NCBI RefSeq assembly: GCF_007830055.1
Contig: NZ_VLLE01000006.1
Coordinates: 62,001-126,000 of the forward strand
DNA: 64,000 bases
Source: Lacibacter cauensis
GTDB taxonomy: Bacteria > Bacteroidota > Bacteroidia > Chitinophagales > Chitinophagaceae
Reading direction: 5' to 3'
Part shown: positions 1 to 10,100 of the stretch, one piece after another
How positions within the stretch are numbered: position 1 is the stretch's first letter
How the letters are laid out: each line of letters begins with the position of its first letter
Made by a program: the position numbers and the translations under genes
The notes under the pieces: model-generated
What the model saw: the letters and a program-made list of their open reading frames with translations, nothing else
Database searches by the model: none
Told to the model about the DNA's origin: nothing

Positions 1-156
1 TTTATACCACCAGCTGAAGTTGTAAATGCATACGAATTTGACTATGCAATAATGCTAAGCGAAATGATTTATGGAGATAGTTTGGATTTCAAGGCTATCA
101 TTGAACAGTTAAAAGTGCTGCAAGAAAAAATCAGGCAAAAGTTGGATGTAAAGTAA
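1..156 (+). CDS. C-terminal end of a cut-off protein, possibly AbiEii-like nucleotidyltransferase
   Basis: The frame is open from the first base and ends in TAA at 154-156, so only the last 51 residues are visible. The tail is helical and charged, with a DYAIMLSEMIYGDSLDF segment followed by an amphipathic helix. From memory this resembles the C-terminal end of AbiEii/DUF1814 nucleotidyltransferase toxins, but no catalytic motif is in view, so the family is a guess. It lies on the same strand as the defence-like cassette that follows, which fits an accessory-gene region. Confidence 0.45.
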   Translation, partial: FIPPAEVVNAYEFDYAIMLSEMIYGDSLDFKAIIEQLKVLQEKIRQKLDVK

Positions 157-233
157 TTAGCGAATCAAAATGTTCTATTAATCCCCTACTCTCTTTTCCA
201 TAATTTTTGTATTTTTCTTGAAAGAACTAATCT

Positions 234-491
234 ATGACTCCCTCTCAATTTCATGAACTCGAATGCGAAGAGCAAATGCTCGAAATCTTTAACAATGCCG
301 TAGAGCTTGCTGTACGGGAAGATGCAGAACACCGGTATCACTTATATAAACTACACGATTTTTATGTAGACGAAATGTGGCATAAGGAAGAATGTGCAAG
401 AGTGGCTATAAAAACGTTTACTTCTGTGGAGTCGGCAATGTTGCGGCCTTATTTGGAAAGGATTGATATTGCCTGCTTAGAAAGGAAATAA
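234..491 (+). CDS. Small hypothetical protein in ICE cargo
   Basis: An 85-residue acidic protein, rich in Glu and His, starting with ATG and ending in TAA. It looks mostly helical; I see no signal peptide, membrane segment or known motif and do not recognise the family. It is separated from its neighbours by 77 and 123 bases of AT-rich DNA, so it is probably transcribed alone or weakly coupled. It lies between a possible AbiEii-like tail and a PHP-ATPase gene, so a small accessory or immunity role is possible but has no direct support. Confidence 0.5.
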   Translation: MTPSQFHELECEEQMLEIFNNAVELAVREDAEHRYHLYKLHDFYVDEMWHKEECARVAIKTFTSVESAMLRPYLERIDIACLERK

Positions 492-614
492 ATGGGCAAA
501 TAGTTTTATACTTAAACTTCTATTCTTTTATATCTTTATTTTTTACTGAACGACTGCTTGAGAATCGATTTTTCAATATTCTAATCAGCATTCGATTTAA
601 CCCAAACTAACATC

Positions 615-3533
615 ATGTCTGCCAATCCATATTCAAAAGGTTCTCAGTGGAGAAGATGGGATTTACATGTTCACACCCCGGGAACCAAAAAAAACGACCA
701 ATTTGAGGGAAGTTCTATTGAGGAAAAATGGACTAATTATATTAACAATATTAATTCCTATGCTGGGGAAATTTCTGCTATTGGTATCACGGATTATACT
801 TGCATAGAGAACTATTTTAAGTTTAAAGAATTAATGGCTGATGGTACGATTACAAAGCAAATACCTTTAGTAATCCCCAATATTGAATTACGAATCTTGC
901 CAGCTACCGGTAGTGCCACACCCATTAATATTCATTGTCTTTTCAACCCCTCATTTGATCATAAAATCAAAGAAAGATTCTTGCACAGATTGAAATTCGA
1001 TTATCGAAGCAGAATATATTCAGCATCAAAAACAGACTTAATTGATTTAGGGAAATCATACAAAAATGATCAATCTCTAACTGATGATAATGCTGTCGAA
1101 GAGGCTATAAAGCAATACACTGTTTCCGTAACTGATTTAAGGATTTTATTTAAAGACGATCCTGAATTAAGAAGCAACCTGTTAATTGTAGTTGCTAATA
1201 GTTCAAAAGATGGGGCTTCAGGACTTAGAGATCATTCTGAATTAATAGAGGGCGTTCAATTTGCTGCATTGGATGCAACACGGCAGGCTATTTATCAATT
1301 TTCGGAGGCGATTTTTTCCGGTAGTGATAAGGATGTAAAATACTTTGCCGGAATAGGTGCTGATTCAGCCAAAGAGGTAAAAAGAAAATGCTTAGGGTTA
1401 ATGCCGTGTTATCACGGATCAGATGCGCATGATAACGCAAAGATTTTTGAACCCGATCTCAAACGCTATTGCTGGATAAAATCAGACCCTACTTTCAACG
1501 GACTGCGACAAACACTTTACGAACCTACTACCAGGGTAAGAATACAGGAGGACGAGCCGGAGGTAAAAAAAGATTACCTCGTTATTGACGAAGTAAAGTT
1601 TGTTCCGGCATCAGGAGACAAAACCTTTTCTCCCGATGCAATTGCTGTAAACGACAAACTGAACGCAATTATCGGTGGTAAATCCTCTGGCAAATCGCTT
1701 TTGCTTTACTATATCGCCAAAACAATAGACCCGGTACAGGTGAAGAGAAAACTGGAAGAACTTGAAATAGAAGCAGGATACACTTTTGATAATAACCCTG
1801 CGTTCGATTTTGAAGTAAAATGGTGTGACGGTGTCGTGTATAAGCTTCGACAGGTTGCCGGGGAAAAAAGCAGGCAGATCACCTATATACCTCAAATGTA
1901 TATCAATTTCCTTGCAGAGAAGAGAGGTAAAGAAGGGTTAAAAACCCTAATTCAGTCTTTCCTCGAAGAAAAAGATTCCTTTGCTGCCTTTTTAAAGGAA
2001 CTCCAAAAAGAACAGGACGAAATTAAAGTTGATTTGAATACAGCCATTACCCAATTCTTTCAATTAAAGGGAAATTATGCAAGAATAACAGAGGAAATCA
2101 GGGGCAAAGGCGATAAGTCTGCACGGCTTCGGAATATAGAAGAGAAAAATAATGAACTCGCCGGATTGAGAAGCATAGCCGGTTTCACTGAAGAAGATGA
2201 ACAGAAATTTGACCAGCTTGAAAAAAACAAAAAAATCCACCAGGACAGGCTTACTTCTTTGCAACAACTAAAAACAGCCTATCAAACTGAATACCCGGCT
2301 GAACTGCAAAGGCTAAGGGCAGGCGTAGAAACTTCATTGGACAATTATGCTCGCCTTGCATCAGCTAAGTTTTTGCTACACCCATTTATCGGGCAACGTT
2401 TCCCTTCACAGATCAATGCAGACAAAGAGCAAATCAACGCTGCATTTAAAACCCTAGTTGAGCAGGCCCAAAAATTTGATCTGAAAATTGACCGGCTTAT
2501 TGGACTTACGAACGACAAGATCAATCAATACAACGGAAGCATTCAACCTTACCTGGACAAGATATCAAACCGAACAAAGCTCCAGTCATTACAGCTGGAA
2601 ATTGCTACTGAACAAACTGTCGTGGAACAGATCAACGAGTTAGAACAGTCACTTGCGGCAACACAAATAGCCATTACAGAGGAGTATAACAAAATCAATA
2701 CGGCGAATGTTAAGTTATTGACGAGCTATAATAAAATTGTTGATGAGATCAACAGCAACCCCGAATATTCAGAGATAAGTATAGAAAAGAAAATCAAGTT
2801 GAAAGCATACCTTGATTTTGATACACAACGGTTCGCTGCGGCCTGTACGACTTTTATTAATAAGCAGAGTTATTTCTCCAATATGTTTGGAACATATTTC
2901 GATGGAAGTAATAACTATGTTTTTGACAAAGACACACATGCAGCAAACTTCAAAGAAATATTTGATAAAGTTCTTGAGCCTTCGGCTAGCAACATCCGCT
3001 TCAATCAGGGGGGGACAATACAAAATGTAACAACAAGTCTGTTCGAAGACTATTTTTCTGTAGACTATGAGTTATCTCAAGATGAAGAAGATATTCTGAG
3101 AATGTCACCTGGTAAAAAGGGGATGATTCTGCTATTCCTCATCCTCCATCTTAGTAATGCCGACTACCCAATACTGATAGATCAACCTGAAGACAACCTC
3201 GATAACCGTACGGTTTATACCGAACTGAAAGATTTTATCAAGCAGAAAAAGATTGAAAGGCAAATAATAATTGTAACACATAATGCCAATATTGTAGTTC
3301 CCACCGATGCCGAAAATGTAATAGTGGCCAACCAGAAAGGGCAGGATGCAGGCAAGGACAACGCAGCGTATAGGTTTGAATATATCTCAGGTTCACTTGA
3401 AAATACATTTAGATCTGCTAGTAATACCGGCATCCTGAATCAAATGGGTATCAAAGAGCATGTATGTGAGATTTTAGAAGGAGGAGAAACAGCTTTTATT
3501 GAAAGAGAAAGAAGATACTCTCTGAACGAATAA
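615..3533 (+). CDS. PHP-domain / SMC-like ATPase (TrlF/Ppl-like), putative defence protein
   Basis: 972 residues. The N-terminus has a PHP (polymerase/histidinol phosphatase) metal-binding core: HVHT with H18 and H20, GITDYT near 58, and GSDAHD near 268-273. An ABC/SMC-type ATPase follows, with Walker A GGKSSGKS near 354-361, a long charged coiled-coil region (about 430-730), a signature-like MSPGKKG, Walker B ILIDQPEDNLDN near 853-862 and an H-loop VTHN. This PHP plus SMC-like arrangement is that of proteins called TrlF-family ATPases and of the Ppl candidate anti-phage genes; the reaction is not known to me, though PHP domains often hydrolyse phosphoesters. It heads a co-directional cassette with gaps of 21 and 15 bases. 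All key residues seem intact, so it should be active. Confidence 0.85.
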   Translation: MSANPYSKGSQWRRWDLHVHTPGTKKNDQFEGSSIEEKWTNYINNINSYAGEISAIGITDYTCIENYFKFKELMADGTITKQIPLVIPNIELRILPATGSATPINIHCLFNPSFDHKIKERFLHRLKFDYRSRIYSASKTDLIDLGKSYKNDQSLTDDNAVEEAIKQYTVSVTDLRILFKDDPELRSNLLIVVANSSKDGASGLRDHSELIEGVQFAALDATRQAIYQFSEAIFSGSDKDVKYFAGIGADSAKEVKRKCLGLMPCYHGSDAHDNAKIFEPDLKRYCWIKSDPTFNGLRQTLYEPTTRVRIQEDEPEVKKDYLVIDEVKFVPASGDKTFSPDAIAVNDKLNAIIGGKSSGKSLLLYYIAKTIDPVQVKRKLEELEIEAGYTFDNNPAFDFEVKWCDGVVYKLRQVAGEKSRQITYIPQMYINFLAEKRGKEGLKTLIQSFLEEKDSFAAFLKELQKEQDEIKVDLNTAITQFFQLKGNYARITEEIRGKGDKSARLRNIEEKNNELAGLRSIAGFTEEDEQKFDQLEKNKKIHQDRLTSLQQLKTAYQTEYPAELQRLRAGVETSLDNYARLASAKFLLHPFIGQRFPSQINADKEQINAAFKTLVEQAQKFDLKIDRLIGLTNDKINQYNGSIQPYLDKISNRTKLQSLQLEIATEQTVVEQINELEQSLAATQIAITEEYNKINTANVKLLTSYNKIVDEINSNPEYSEISIEKKIKLKAYLDFDTQRFAAACTTFINKQSYFSNMFGTYFDGSNNYVFDKDTHAANFKEIFDKVLEPSASNIRFNQGGTIQNVTTSLFEDYFSVDYELSQDEEDILRMSPGKKGMILLFLILHLSNADYPILIDQPEDNLDNRTVYTELKDFIKQKKIERQIIIVTHNANIVVPTDAENVIVANQKGQDAGKDNAAYRFEYISGSLENTFRSASNTGILNQMGIKEHVCEILEGGETAFIERERRYSLNE

Positions 3534-3554
3534 TTACTAAAATCTAAAATTACT

Positions 3555-4025
3555 ATGTCTGTTACTGAATGGATAAATGCACGCTTAGGTGTTGCGCTGG
3601 ATGAGACTTCCTTGGCAGAAATCAAAGACTTCTCTCTCATCTGGAATATTTTTGAAGACCGTGTATGCAGCAATAATTTCAATATTGCTGAAGTGCAAAA
3701 ACGGATTAGGGAAAGAATATTTAATGCAGATGCTTTTACACCCCACCTACAATATTTTCAAGACCGTTACATCAACGAGGGAAATACAACCGAGCGATTT
3801 GAATTTCTGTACTTCCGTCCTAACGACAGAAGGAAACTTGTTACTCGTGTACTTTTAGGTGATTTAACAAGCATAAATGATATACTCTTAGCAATTGTTG
3901 TTATAATATATAGATTCAGAAACAACTTGTTTCATGGACTAAAAGACATTTCAACAATAGATCAGCAGCGCACAAATTTCGAAACAGCTAATTCGTTCTT
4001 GATGACATTCCTCGATCAATATTAA
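3555..4025 (+). CDS. Small HEPN-like protein next to the PHP-ATPase
   Basis: 156 residues, starting 21 bases after the PHP-ATPase stop. The region IIYRFRNNLFHG near 116-127 contains RNxxxH, the R-x4-H motif of HEPN-fold ribonucleases, within a helix-rich context. In known HEPN toxins this motif forms the RNA-cleaving site of a dimer. I infer a HEPN-domain effector or partner. No signal peptide or membrane segment is present. The tight spacing to both neighbours suggests one transcript. The assignment rests on the motif, secondary-structure impression and context only; it could be a HEPN-like protein without nuclease activity. Confidence 0.6.
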   Translation: MSVTEWINARLGVALDETSLAEIKDFSLIWNIFEDRVCSNNFNIAEVQKRIRERIFNADAFTPHLQYFQDRYINEGNTTERFEFLYFRPNDRRKLVTRVLLGDLTSINDILLAIVVIIYRFRNNLFHGLKDISTIDQQRTNFETANSFLMTFLDQY

Positions 4026-4040
4026 ATTTGTTATTAGCGA

Positions 4041-4586
4041 ATGGAGTACAGCATAGAATATTATAAAACAATGTTTGTAAGAAAGCTGCGTGAGTTGGAA
4101 AATTCTCATAGTGAATTATCCAACTACTCTCTTATTGAAGCAAGTGCCACGCTTCGTTATTTGTTGCTTGATGCGGCTCCTTTGATTGACGTATTGAACA
4201 GAGAAAAGAAATTACCTATTACTTATCGTGTCAATAATGATCCCTGGCTTGAACATACGGACGAAATGCTGCCATTGCTTGAATGGAAGGAAATTAATCC
4301 TTCAATTTCACTTCATCCTGTCGATTTAAAGAAGGATGCTTTTTTGAAGTTTAAATGCTTGTACTTTTTACAGCAAGCCTACACTGTACAAGATATACTG
4401 AAATTCTACGCCTATGTAAGAGGAGGTGTTCACTTAGATAAGGGTGAAGAAAAATACCAACCCTTACGGGATGCTTTTCAGACTTTCAAACTAAATGGCC
4501 TTTCCTCGCTAGATCATTCTATGAGAGGTATTTTGCAGGTTGTACTTACATCACTTCGTCAATATAAGGAAGCGCTTTTATCATAA
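4041..4586 (+). CDS. Unrecognised third protein of the PHP-ATPase/HEPN cassette
   Basis: 181 residues starting 15 bases after the HEPN-like gene, so very likely co-transcribed. It is soluble, mostly helical, with a conserved-looking YAYVRGGVHLDKGEE segment near 127-141 containing Arg and His three residues apart. I do not recognise the family. It might be a divergent HEPN-type fold, an antitoxin, or an adaptor for the ATPase; the sequence alone does not decide. About 240 bases of AT-rich DNA follow before rteC. Confidence 0.55.
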   Translation: MEYSIEYYKTMFVRKLRELENSHSELSNYSLIEASATLRYLLLDAAPLIDVLNREKKLPITYRVNNDPWLEHTDEMLPLLEWKEINPSISLHPVDLKKDAFLKFKCLYFLQQAYTVQDILKFYAYVRGGVHLDKGEEKYQPLRDAFQTFKLNGLSSLDHSMRGILQVVLTSLRQYKEALLS

Positions 4587-4826
4587 AAGCGATTATACAG
4601 TTGTATGTTACCTGAAAATATACTTTCACGTCAATTTTGAACTGCAACACAAAAGCCATTATGTACAAAAAATACCAATTGCATAACTACAAATACTGTT
4701 TGCAAAACAATCTGCGCAAAAAAGGTATTATACTTGTTCTTCGCTCAGTTGCATAATAAATGATTGAATTCTGTCAATCAAAATCTCTGCTACTCTCTGC
4801 GAACTGCAACCTGTAAATTTTTTAGT

Positions 4827-5705
4827 ATGACAACCAGCAGAAAAAAAATTACCATGCCCCCGTTTTTAAACAAACTGTACAGCACTTTGCAGGAACAACT
4901 GGATGTAATTGAGCAGGAAGAAGAAAACATTCTGTATCGTGCAGAAAAAAGTATTCATGCCACCAAAGCTGCTATGGAACAATTACGAACATACATCAGC
5001 AGTTATAAATTTGAAACAACTACTGAAGAAATTCATTTCTTTAAAGAGATAAAACCACGCTTCTACAGTAAACTTATTTACTATCTGAAAGTCTTCAACA
5101 TAGAAACAAGACGACCTAATGGCGGGCAAAAGGCTGAAGAAAAATTCTTACGCAAAGAGATGCAGCGGCTAACACATTTCTTTGATAACAATCTGGAGTT
5201 TTACCAGTACTACCGAACAGGTGCCACACACCTGGATGAAAAATATTTTCTCCGTGGTTCACAGGATCTATACCTCACACTTGATCCCCAATATTTTAAT
5301 ACCGATCCCTCTTTCAGCACCAGCCATGATTATAAAGTGGCTAAGCTTATTGCCAATGAGTTGTTGCGTATTTACCTGAATAAAGCTCTCGAACATACAG
5401 CTCAGCAAACTGAAACTACAAATCATTTCACTGCAAAACCTGTACTAACATGGACTGGTTCAAAAACATCGCTGATTGAACTGCTCTATGCATTACAGAG
5501 TACAGGTGTTTTTAATAATGGAGCGGCCGATGTAAAACAAATTGCAACCTACCTGCAGGAAGTCTTTAATGTAGAGTTGGGTAATTACTACCGCACCTTC
5601 CAGGAAATACGCATACGAAAAGGAAGCCGCACACAGTTTATGGAACAGTTGACTGAACGTTTAGTGAAACGGATGGACGAGACGGATGAACAGATCCGGC
5701 ATTAA
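4827..5705 (+). CDS. rteC: RteC family ICE regulator
   Basis: 292 residues from the ATG at 4827 (an in-frame TTG lies upstream at 4764 and another ATG at 4854; 4827 is preferred because it gives a usual RteC length and avoids a TTG start). The helical body and the C-terminal FQEIRIRKGSRTQFMEQL segment with a basic end are typical of RteC. In CTnDOT-type elements RteC is the DNA-binding protein that switches on the excision operon. Here it directly precedes the transfer operon, so it probably controls excision and/or transfer. The two-component partners RteA and RteB are not in the window. The upstream gap holds two copies of GAACTGCAAC (4639-4648 and 4801-4810). Confidence 0.9.
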   Translation: MTTSRKKITMPPFLNKLYSTLQEQLDVIEQEEENILYRAEKSIHATKAAMEQLRTYISSYKFETTTEEIHFFKEIKPRFYSKLIYYLKVFNIETRRPNGGQKAEEKFLRKEMQRLTHFFDNNLEFYQYYRTGATHLDEKYFLRGSQDLYLTLDPQYFNTDPSFSTSHDYKVAKLIANELLRIYLNKALEHTAQQTETTNHFTAKPVLTWTGSKTSLIELLYALQSTGVFNNGAADVKQIATYLQEVFNVELGNYYRTFQEIRIRKGSRTQFMEQLTERLVKRMDETDEQIRH

Positions 5706-5799
5706 AAAAATCTTTCCCAACTTGGGTATGCAGTGTGAGTAAACGCTTTTTTCTCGCAGCATCTTTGTTAAGCTAATCTTTCTTTTAAAACATAATGCT

Positions 5800-6261
5800 A
5801 TGTTCACCTCAATTACATGGAACGAATACATGGTCTTTACAATTACCGTATTGTTCTTCTATTACACCTTTATTGCTATTCGTTATTACAAATGGGAACT
5901 GTTAGCGCTGTCAGGTATTCAACGGGAATTACCTGCTGCAAAGCAATTACTGCATGCAGATTTCAAACAGCAATTTATTGCAGATAGCAGTTACATCGAT
6001 CAGCAGGCGACTTCAGAAGCTGCAGACAATGATGGAATCGGCGAAATAGTAAAAGCTGAAATCACAGCCCTCTTTGCCAACAGCCCTGAAACAATTTCTT
6101 CGAATACATTAAGCGACTCATTGAATGCCATCCTCAGCAAGTATTCCTCCCGATTACTCCAGCAAAGGCAGGATCTGAGTCGCTTTATACTGGAAGAATC
6201 GGGCACCTATTTTCCGGGTCTACTCTCACAAAACGATGTTGAGCAGTTGTGGTTTGGATAG
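5800..6261 (+). CDS. Small membrane-anchored protein at head of tra operon
   Basis: 153 residues with one N-terminal transmembrane helix (about 10-28, VFTITVLFFYYTFIAIRY) and a soluble, acidic, helical C-terminal domain. I do not recognise the family. It lies between rteC and traE on the same strand, 94 bases after rteC, so it is probably the first gene of the transfer operon and may be a small inner-membrane part or regulator of the mating apparatus. This role is inferred from position only. Confidence 0.6.
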   Translation: MFTSITWNEYMVFTITVLFFYYTFIAIRYYKWELLALSGIQRELPAAKQLLHADFKQQFIADSSYIDQQATSEAADNDGIGEIVKAEITALFANSPETISSNTLSDSLNAILSKYSSRLLQQRQDLSRFILEESGTYFPGLLSQNDVEQLWFG

Positions 6262-6267
6262 TCCTGT

Positions 6268-6328
6268 AATGCTTCGCTGCATTGTGCAGGAGAACCAAGT
6301 GCGTATAGACAAATAGCAGCGAAGCATT
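6268..6328 (+). promoter_or_regulatory. 13-bp inverted repeat before traE (candidate attenuator)
   Basis: AATGCTTCGCTGC at 6268-6280 is perfectly complementary to GCAGCGAAGCATT at 6316-6328, with a 35-base loop, followed by CTTTTAACC. The RNA would form a strong hairpin just upstream of traE. It lacks a long T run, so it is more likely a processing or attenuation structure than a simple terminator. Confidence 0.5.
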
Positions 6329-6354
6329 CTTTTAACCTTGAAAAAATTGCTACT

Positions 6355-6684
6355 ATGAAGAATAATCATTTCATCAACAATCATTTTCTCAAACAGTTAT
6401 TATTTACTGTTTTTACAATCCTATTATGTATTGTCGTTGCGTTTGCACAGGATGGTAACGCAGGTATAAACGAAGCCAATACCAAAGTACGCAGCTATTT
6501 TGCTTCAGGTGTTAACCTGATGTATGCGGTGGGTGCTATCGTAGGATTAATCGGCGCTATTAAAGTTTACCAAAAATGGAACAGTGGTGATCACGATACC
6601 GGCAAGGTAGCCTCTGCCTGGTTTGGCAGCTGTGTGTTCCTGGTAATTGTAGCAACAGTGCTGCGTTCCTTCTTCGCAGTCTAG
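6355..6684 (+). CDS. traE: TraE (DUF4134) conjugation membrane protein
   Basis: 109 residues: a signal-peptide-like N-terminus ending in AFAQDG, then two hydrophobic helices (about 53-72 and 88-107) around a polar loop with QKWNSGDHDTGK. This size and layout match the DUF4134/TraE family of Bacteroidota conjugative transposons, a VirB2/VirB3-like small inner-membrane component of the type IV secretion channel. It is the first recognisable transfer gene. In most elements traF follows at once; here two other genes intervene. Confidence 0.9.
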   Translation: MKNNHFINNHFLKQLLFTVFTILLCIVVAFAQDGNAGINEANTKVRSYFASGVNLMYAVGAIVGLIGAIKVYQKWNSGDHDTGKVASAWFGSCVFLVIVATVLRSFFAV

Positions 6685-6694
6685 TATCACAGCC

Positions 6695-7177
6695 ATGTTG
6701 CAACATCTCTCAATACTTTACCTGGATTATTTAAAGAGTCATCATCCGGACCTTGTTCTGGAATGGAATCTTTCTGAGGCATTACATGAAACAATTGAAC
6801 AGCAACTTGATCAGGTAAAGCCATTACTTGAAAAACTATCGATGGATGAGTTACAAACGGATGATATACTGCAGCAATGTTTAAACGAACTAATTACAGA
6901 ATTACCAGCCTCCCGTTTTGATTATCTCACGGAACTACTCAGCACTGAATTTGAACAGCAGCATGAACAGCTGCTCGCCTCCGGTCTGCTCCCCTATGAA
7001 TGCATGAACCTTCTCCAGCATTGTAAACCTGTTTTCGACAAACTGAATTTTTCACTGACAAATGAAGATGATCCCTTCATCCGCTATGCGGTGATCGCAG
7101 CCATCAGTGATTATTTCGAACGTGCACAAGAACAAGTGAGCAATGCAGTACAACAGTCAACAACAATTAACGCATAA
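6695..7177 (+). CDS. Acidic hypothetical protein in tra operon
   Basis: 160 residues, Glu/Gln/Leu-rich and helical, without signal peptide or membrane segment. It starts 10 bases after traE and its end overlaps the start of the methylase-helicase by 35 bases, so translation of the two is probably coupled. I do not recognise the family. It may be a partner of the large DNA-processing protein that follows, a guess based on the overlap. Confidence 0.6.
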   Translation: MLQHLSILYLDYLKSHHPDLVLEWNLSEALHETIEQQLDQVKPLLEKLSMDELQTDDILQQCLNELITELPASRFDYLTELLSTEFEQQHEQLLASGLLPYECMNLLQHCKPVFDKLNFSLTNEDDPFIRYAVIAAISDYFERAQEQVSNAVQQSTTINA

Positions 7178-10100
7178 CCTTGCAGCCATCCGGATTGCAC
7201 TCAACCTGCAACCAGGCACCAGTCTTTCTGAACAGGAAAGACAAGCCCTGGAATTGTACAACGGTTTTGGTGGCATAAAGGCTATTCTTTTCCCGGAAGG
7301 ATCACTGAAGCAATGGGAAGAACTACATGCATCCAAAGAAGACCAACGGTTGTATCCGCAGATCATGGAATTGCACCAGCTCTTAAAAGATAAACTATCA
7401 GAAACAGAATACCACTCAGCAATCGAATCACTACGCAACAGTATCCTTACTTCCTTTTATACACCAGTCTTTGTACCAGACATTCTGTTCAAAGCAGTAA
7501 ACGAAACAGGTATTGCAGTTGAACGCTTTTACGAGCCCAGTAGTGGTCATGGAATTTTTATCCGAAGTGCATTGCATGCATTCCATTCTATTAAGACAGT
7601 CACTGCCATCGAAAAAGATTTACTTACCGGTAAAATATTGGCAGCACTGCAGCAAGATGAAAACAAAACTGTGGATGTGCAGATCAAAGGATTTGAAGAA
7701 ACAGACAAAGCAGAAAACAACAGATATGATCTGATCAGCAGTAATATTCCCTTTGGCAATTTCAAAGTGCATGATCCTTCTATTAAAGATCCTGCAATCA
7801 AAAGCAGAATTCATAATTACTTTTTTGCAAAGGGATTGACCAAACTGCGGGATGGCGGACTTTTGGCTTTTCTCTCTACGGATGCATTTTTGAACAGCCC
7901 ATCTAACAAAGCTGTAAGAGAACATCTTTTTCAACAAGCAGATTTTATCAGTGTGTGCAGAATGCCCGACAACATGATGAAGGCAAATGCCAATACGGAA
8001 GCACCGACACATCTGTTGATTGTTCAGAAAAACAACAGCAAAGACGAATTATCGCAGGAAGAGCAATTGTTGATTAATACAGTTGAACAACACAATCAGT
8101 TCGGAACATTTTCAGTTAATCATTACCTCAACCTTCATCCTGAACTATTACTCGGCAATAAATTAAAGGCCGGAAAAAATCAATACGGCAAAGCATATGA
8201 AGAGTTGATTCAAACGGGTGAAGTGAGTACGATTACAGAACAATTTGCAGCGATTCTTTCAACTGACTTAGAAAAGCGGTTCCGGAAAGATCTGTTCGAA
8301 CAGAAAATTGAACAAAGCGCAAAGGTAAAACCCAAGCTTACACTACTACCTGCACCCGAAAACAAATCAGATAAGGGATCCTTTCAGCTGGGTTTATTTG
8401 ATACGCCCGGCAAAACAAATGGCAACAACGCTTCTGCTTATATCAACAACTTGGATAAAACCGTTGTGGACAGTAAGACGGCGTCTATCATCAATATTAT
8501 CCGAACTGAAGAAGAGCCTTCGCATGATACAATTGTACTGCTGACAGCAAGGTCTCATTCGTTCAAACAATATGTTTACAAACTGTATTCCAATACAAAA
8601 GAATTGCAGTTTCCTGCAAACTGGATGAATGCAGCAGCAATGCAGCACGAATTAAAAAATCTGCAGGATACACTTGCAGCATACGACCATGCCTATCGTA
8701 ATCATGGTGAGCAGGCGTTTCATGTTTCCTTTTCAAACGAGGATGCGCTTACTGAACTAAAAGATTTAAATCCACTTTATATAGAAGGGACGTTGTTTGT
8801 ACATAAGGGTCAGGTTGGCTATGCAAGCTTTTCTGCATCGAATAGTCAGTATGCAGTTTTTATTCCGGCTGTTAACAGTAAAAAAGATATTGCATTTTTC
8901 GAGCAATACACTGCATTGCGTGATGGATATATCAGCCTGATGAATAGTGAAGTAAAATCACTTACAGAAAAGGAACAACTGCGGATCGGATTAAGTGAGC
9001 AATACGATCAGCTTATACGCAGTTGGGGTATATTAAATTCTTCAGCTAATCGCCAACGCATTTTAAGAGATGATGCATTCGGGTTGACAATGCTTTCATC
9101 ACTGGAGCGCAAAGAGAGTGACCGCTTTGTAAAATCCGATGTGCTGACCCAATCACTGATTGTTGCGAAGGAAGTATATCGTACAGATAACCCAAACGAA
9201 GCACTTGCCAAATGTTTAAGTGACAAGGGAGTAGTGGATCTTGAATTCATTGCAGCCGCTACAGACAGTACAGAAGAAGAAAGTATTGCAGCGCTTTCAC
9301 AGAAAATCTATTTCAATCCAATTGTGCAAGAGTGGGAAACTGCCGATGCTTTTCTCAGCGGCAATGTGGTTGACAAATTGAAACAACTAAAAACAATTGC
9401 CGAGCAGTATCCTGAAAATACTTATATCAGTGCTAGTTTAACAGCTCTGCAAAAAGTACAACCCGAACGGATCCCATTTGCGTTACTTGATTTTAATTTA
9501 GGTGAGCGGTGGATACCTTTTGAATTATACGAACGCTATGCTTCATCGTTGGTAGAACTCCCAGCAAGCGTACATTATTTTCCTTCTACAGATACCTTTA
9601 AAGTCAGTATCAGTGGTGGCAATGCAAAAACAAACCAGGAGTACGCTGTTACTACCAGAAGCGGGAAAACAACCTATGCTTCTACCCTATTTGAACATGC
9701 GCTGGAAAATACAACACCCTTTTATACCTATCCGGTGGAACTTGGTGAAAAAACAATCCGTGTACCTGACAATGAAGCCATTCAACTGGCACATCAGAAA
9801 ATCGAATCGATCCGTAATGGTTTTACAGGCTGGTTACAAAATTTATCAACCGAAGAAAAACAGGCATTGGAAGAACGGTATAATCATCTCTTTAATTGTT
9901 ATCAATTACGGGAGTATGATGGCAGCCATCTGCAATTCCCCTCACTTAATAAAGCCAAGCTTGGGATTGATGACCTCTACTCTTCTCAAAAGAATTCTGT
10001 TTGGCGGATCCTGCAAAACCGTGGAGCTCTCATTGATCATGAAGTAGGACTTGGTAAAACATTGACCATGGTGGTTGCCTCGCATGAATTAAAGCGTTTA

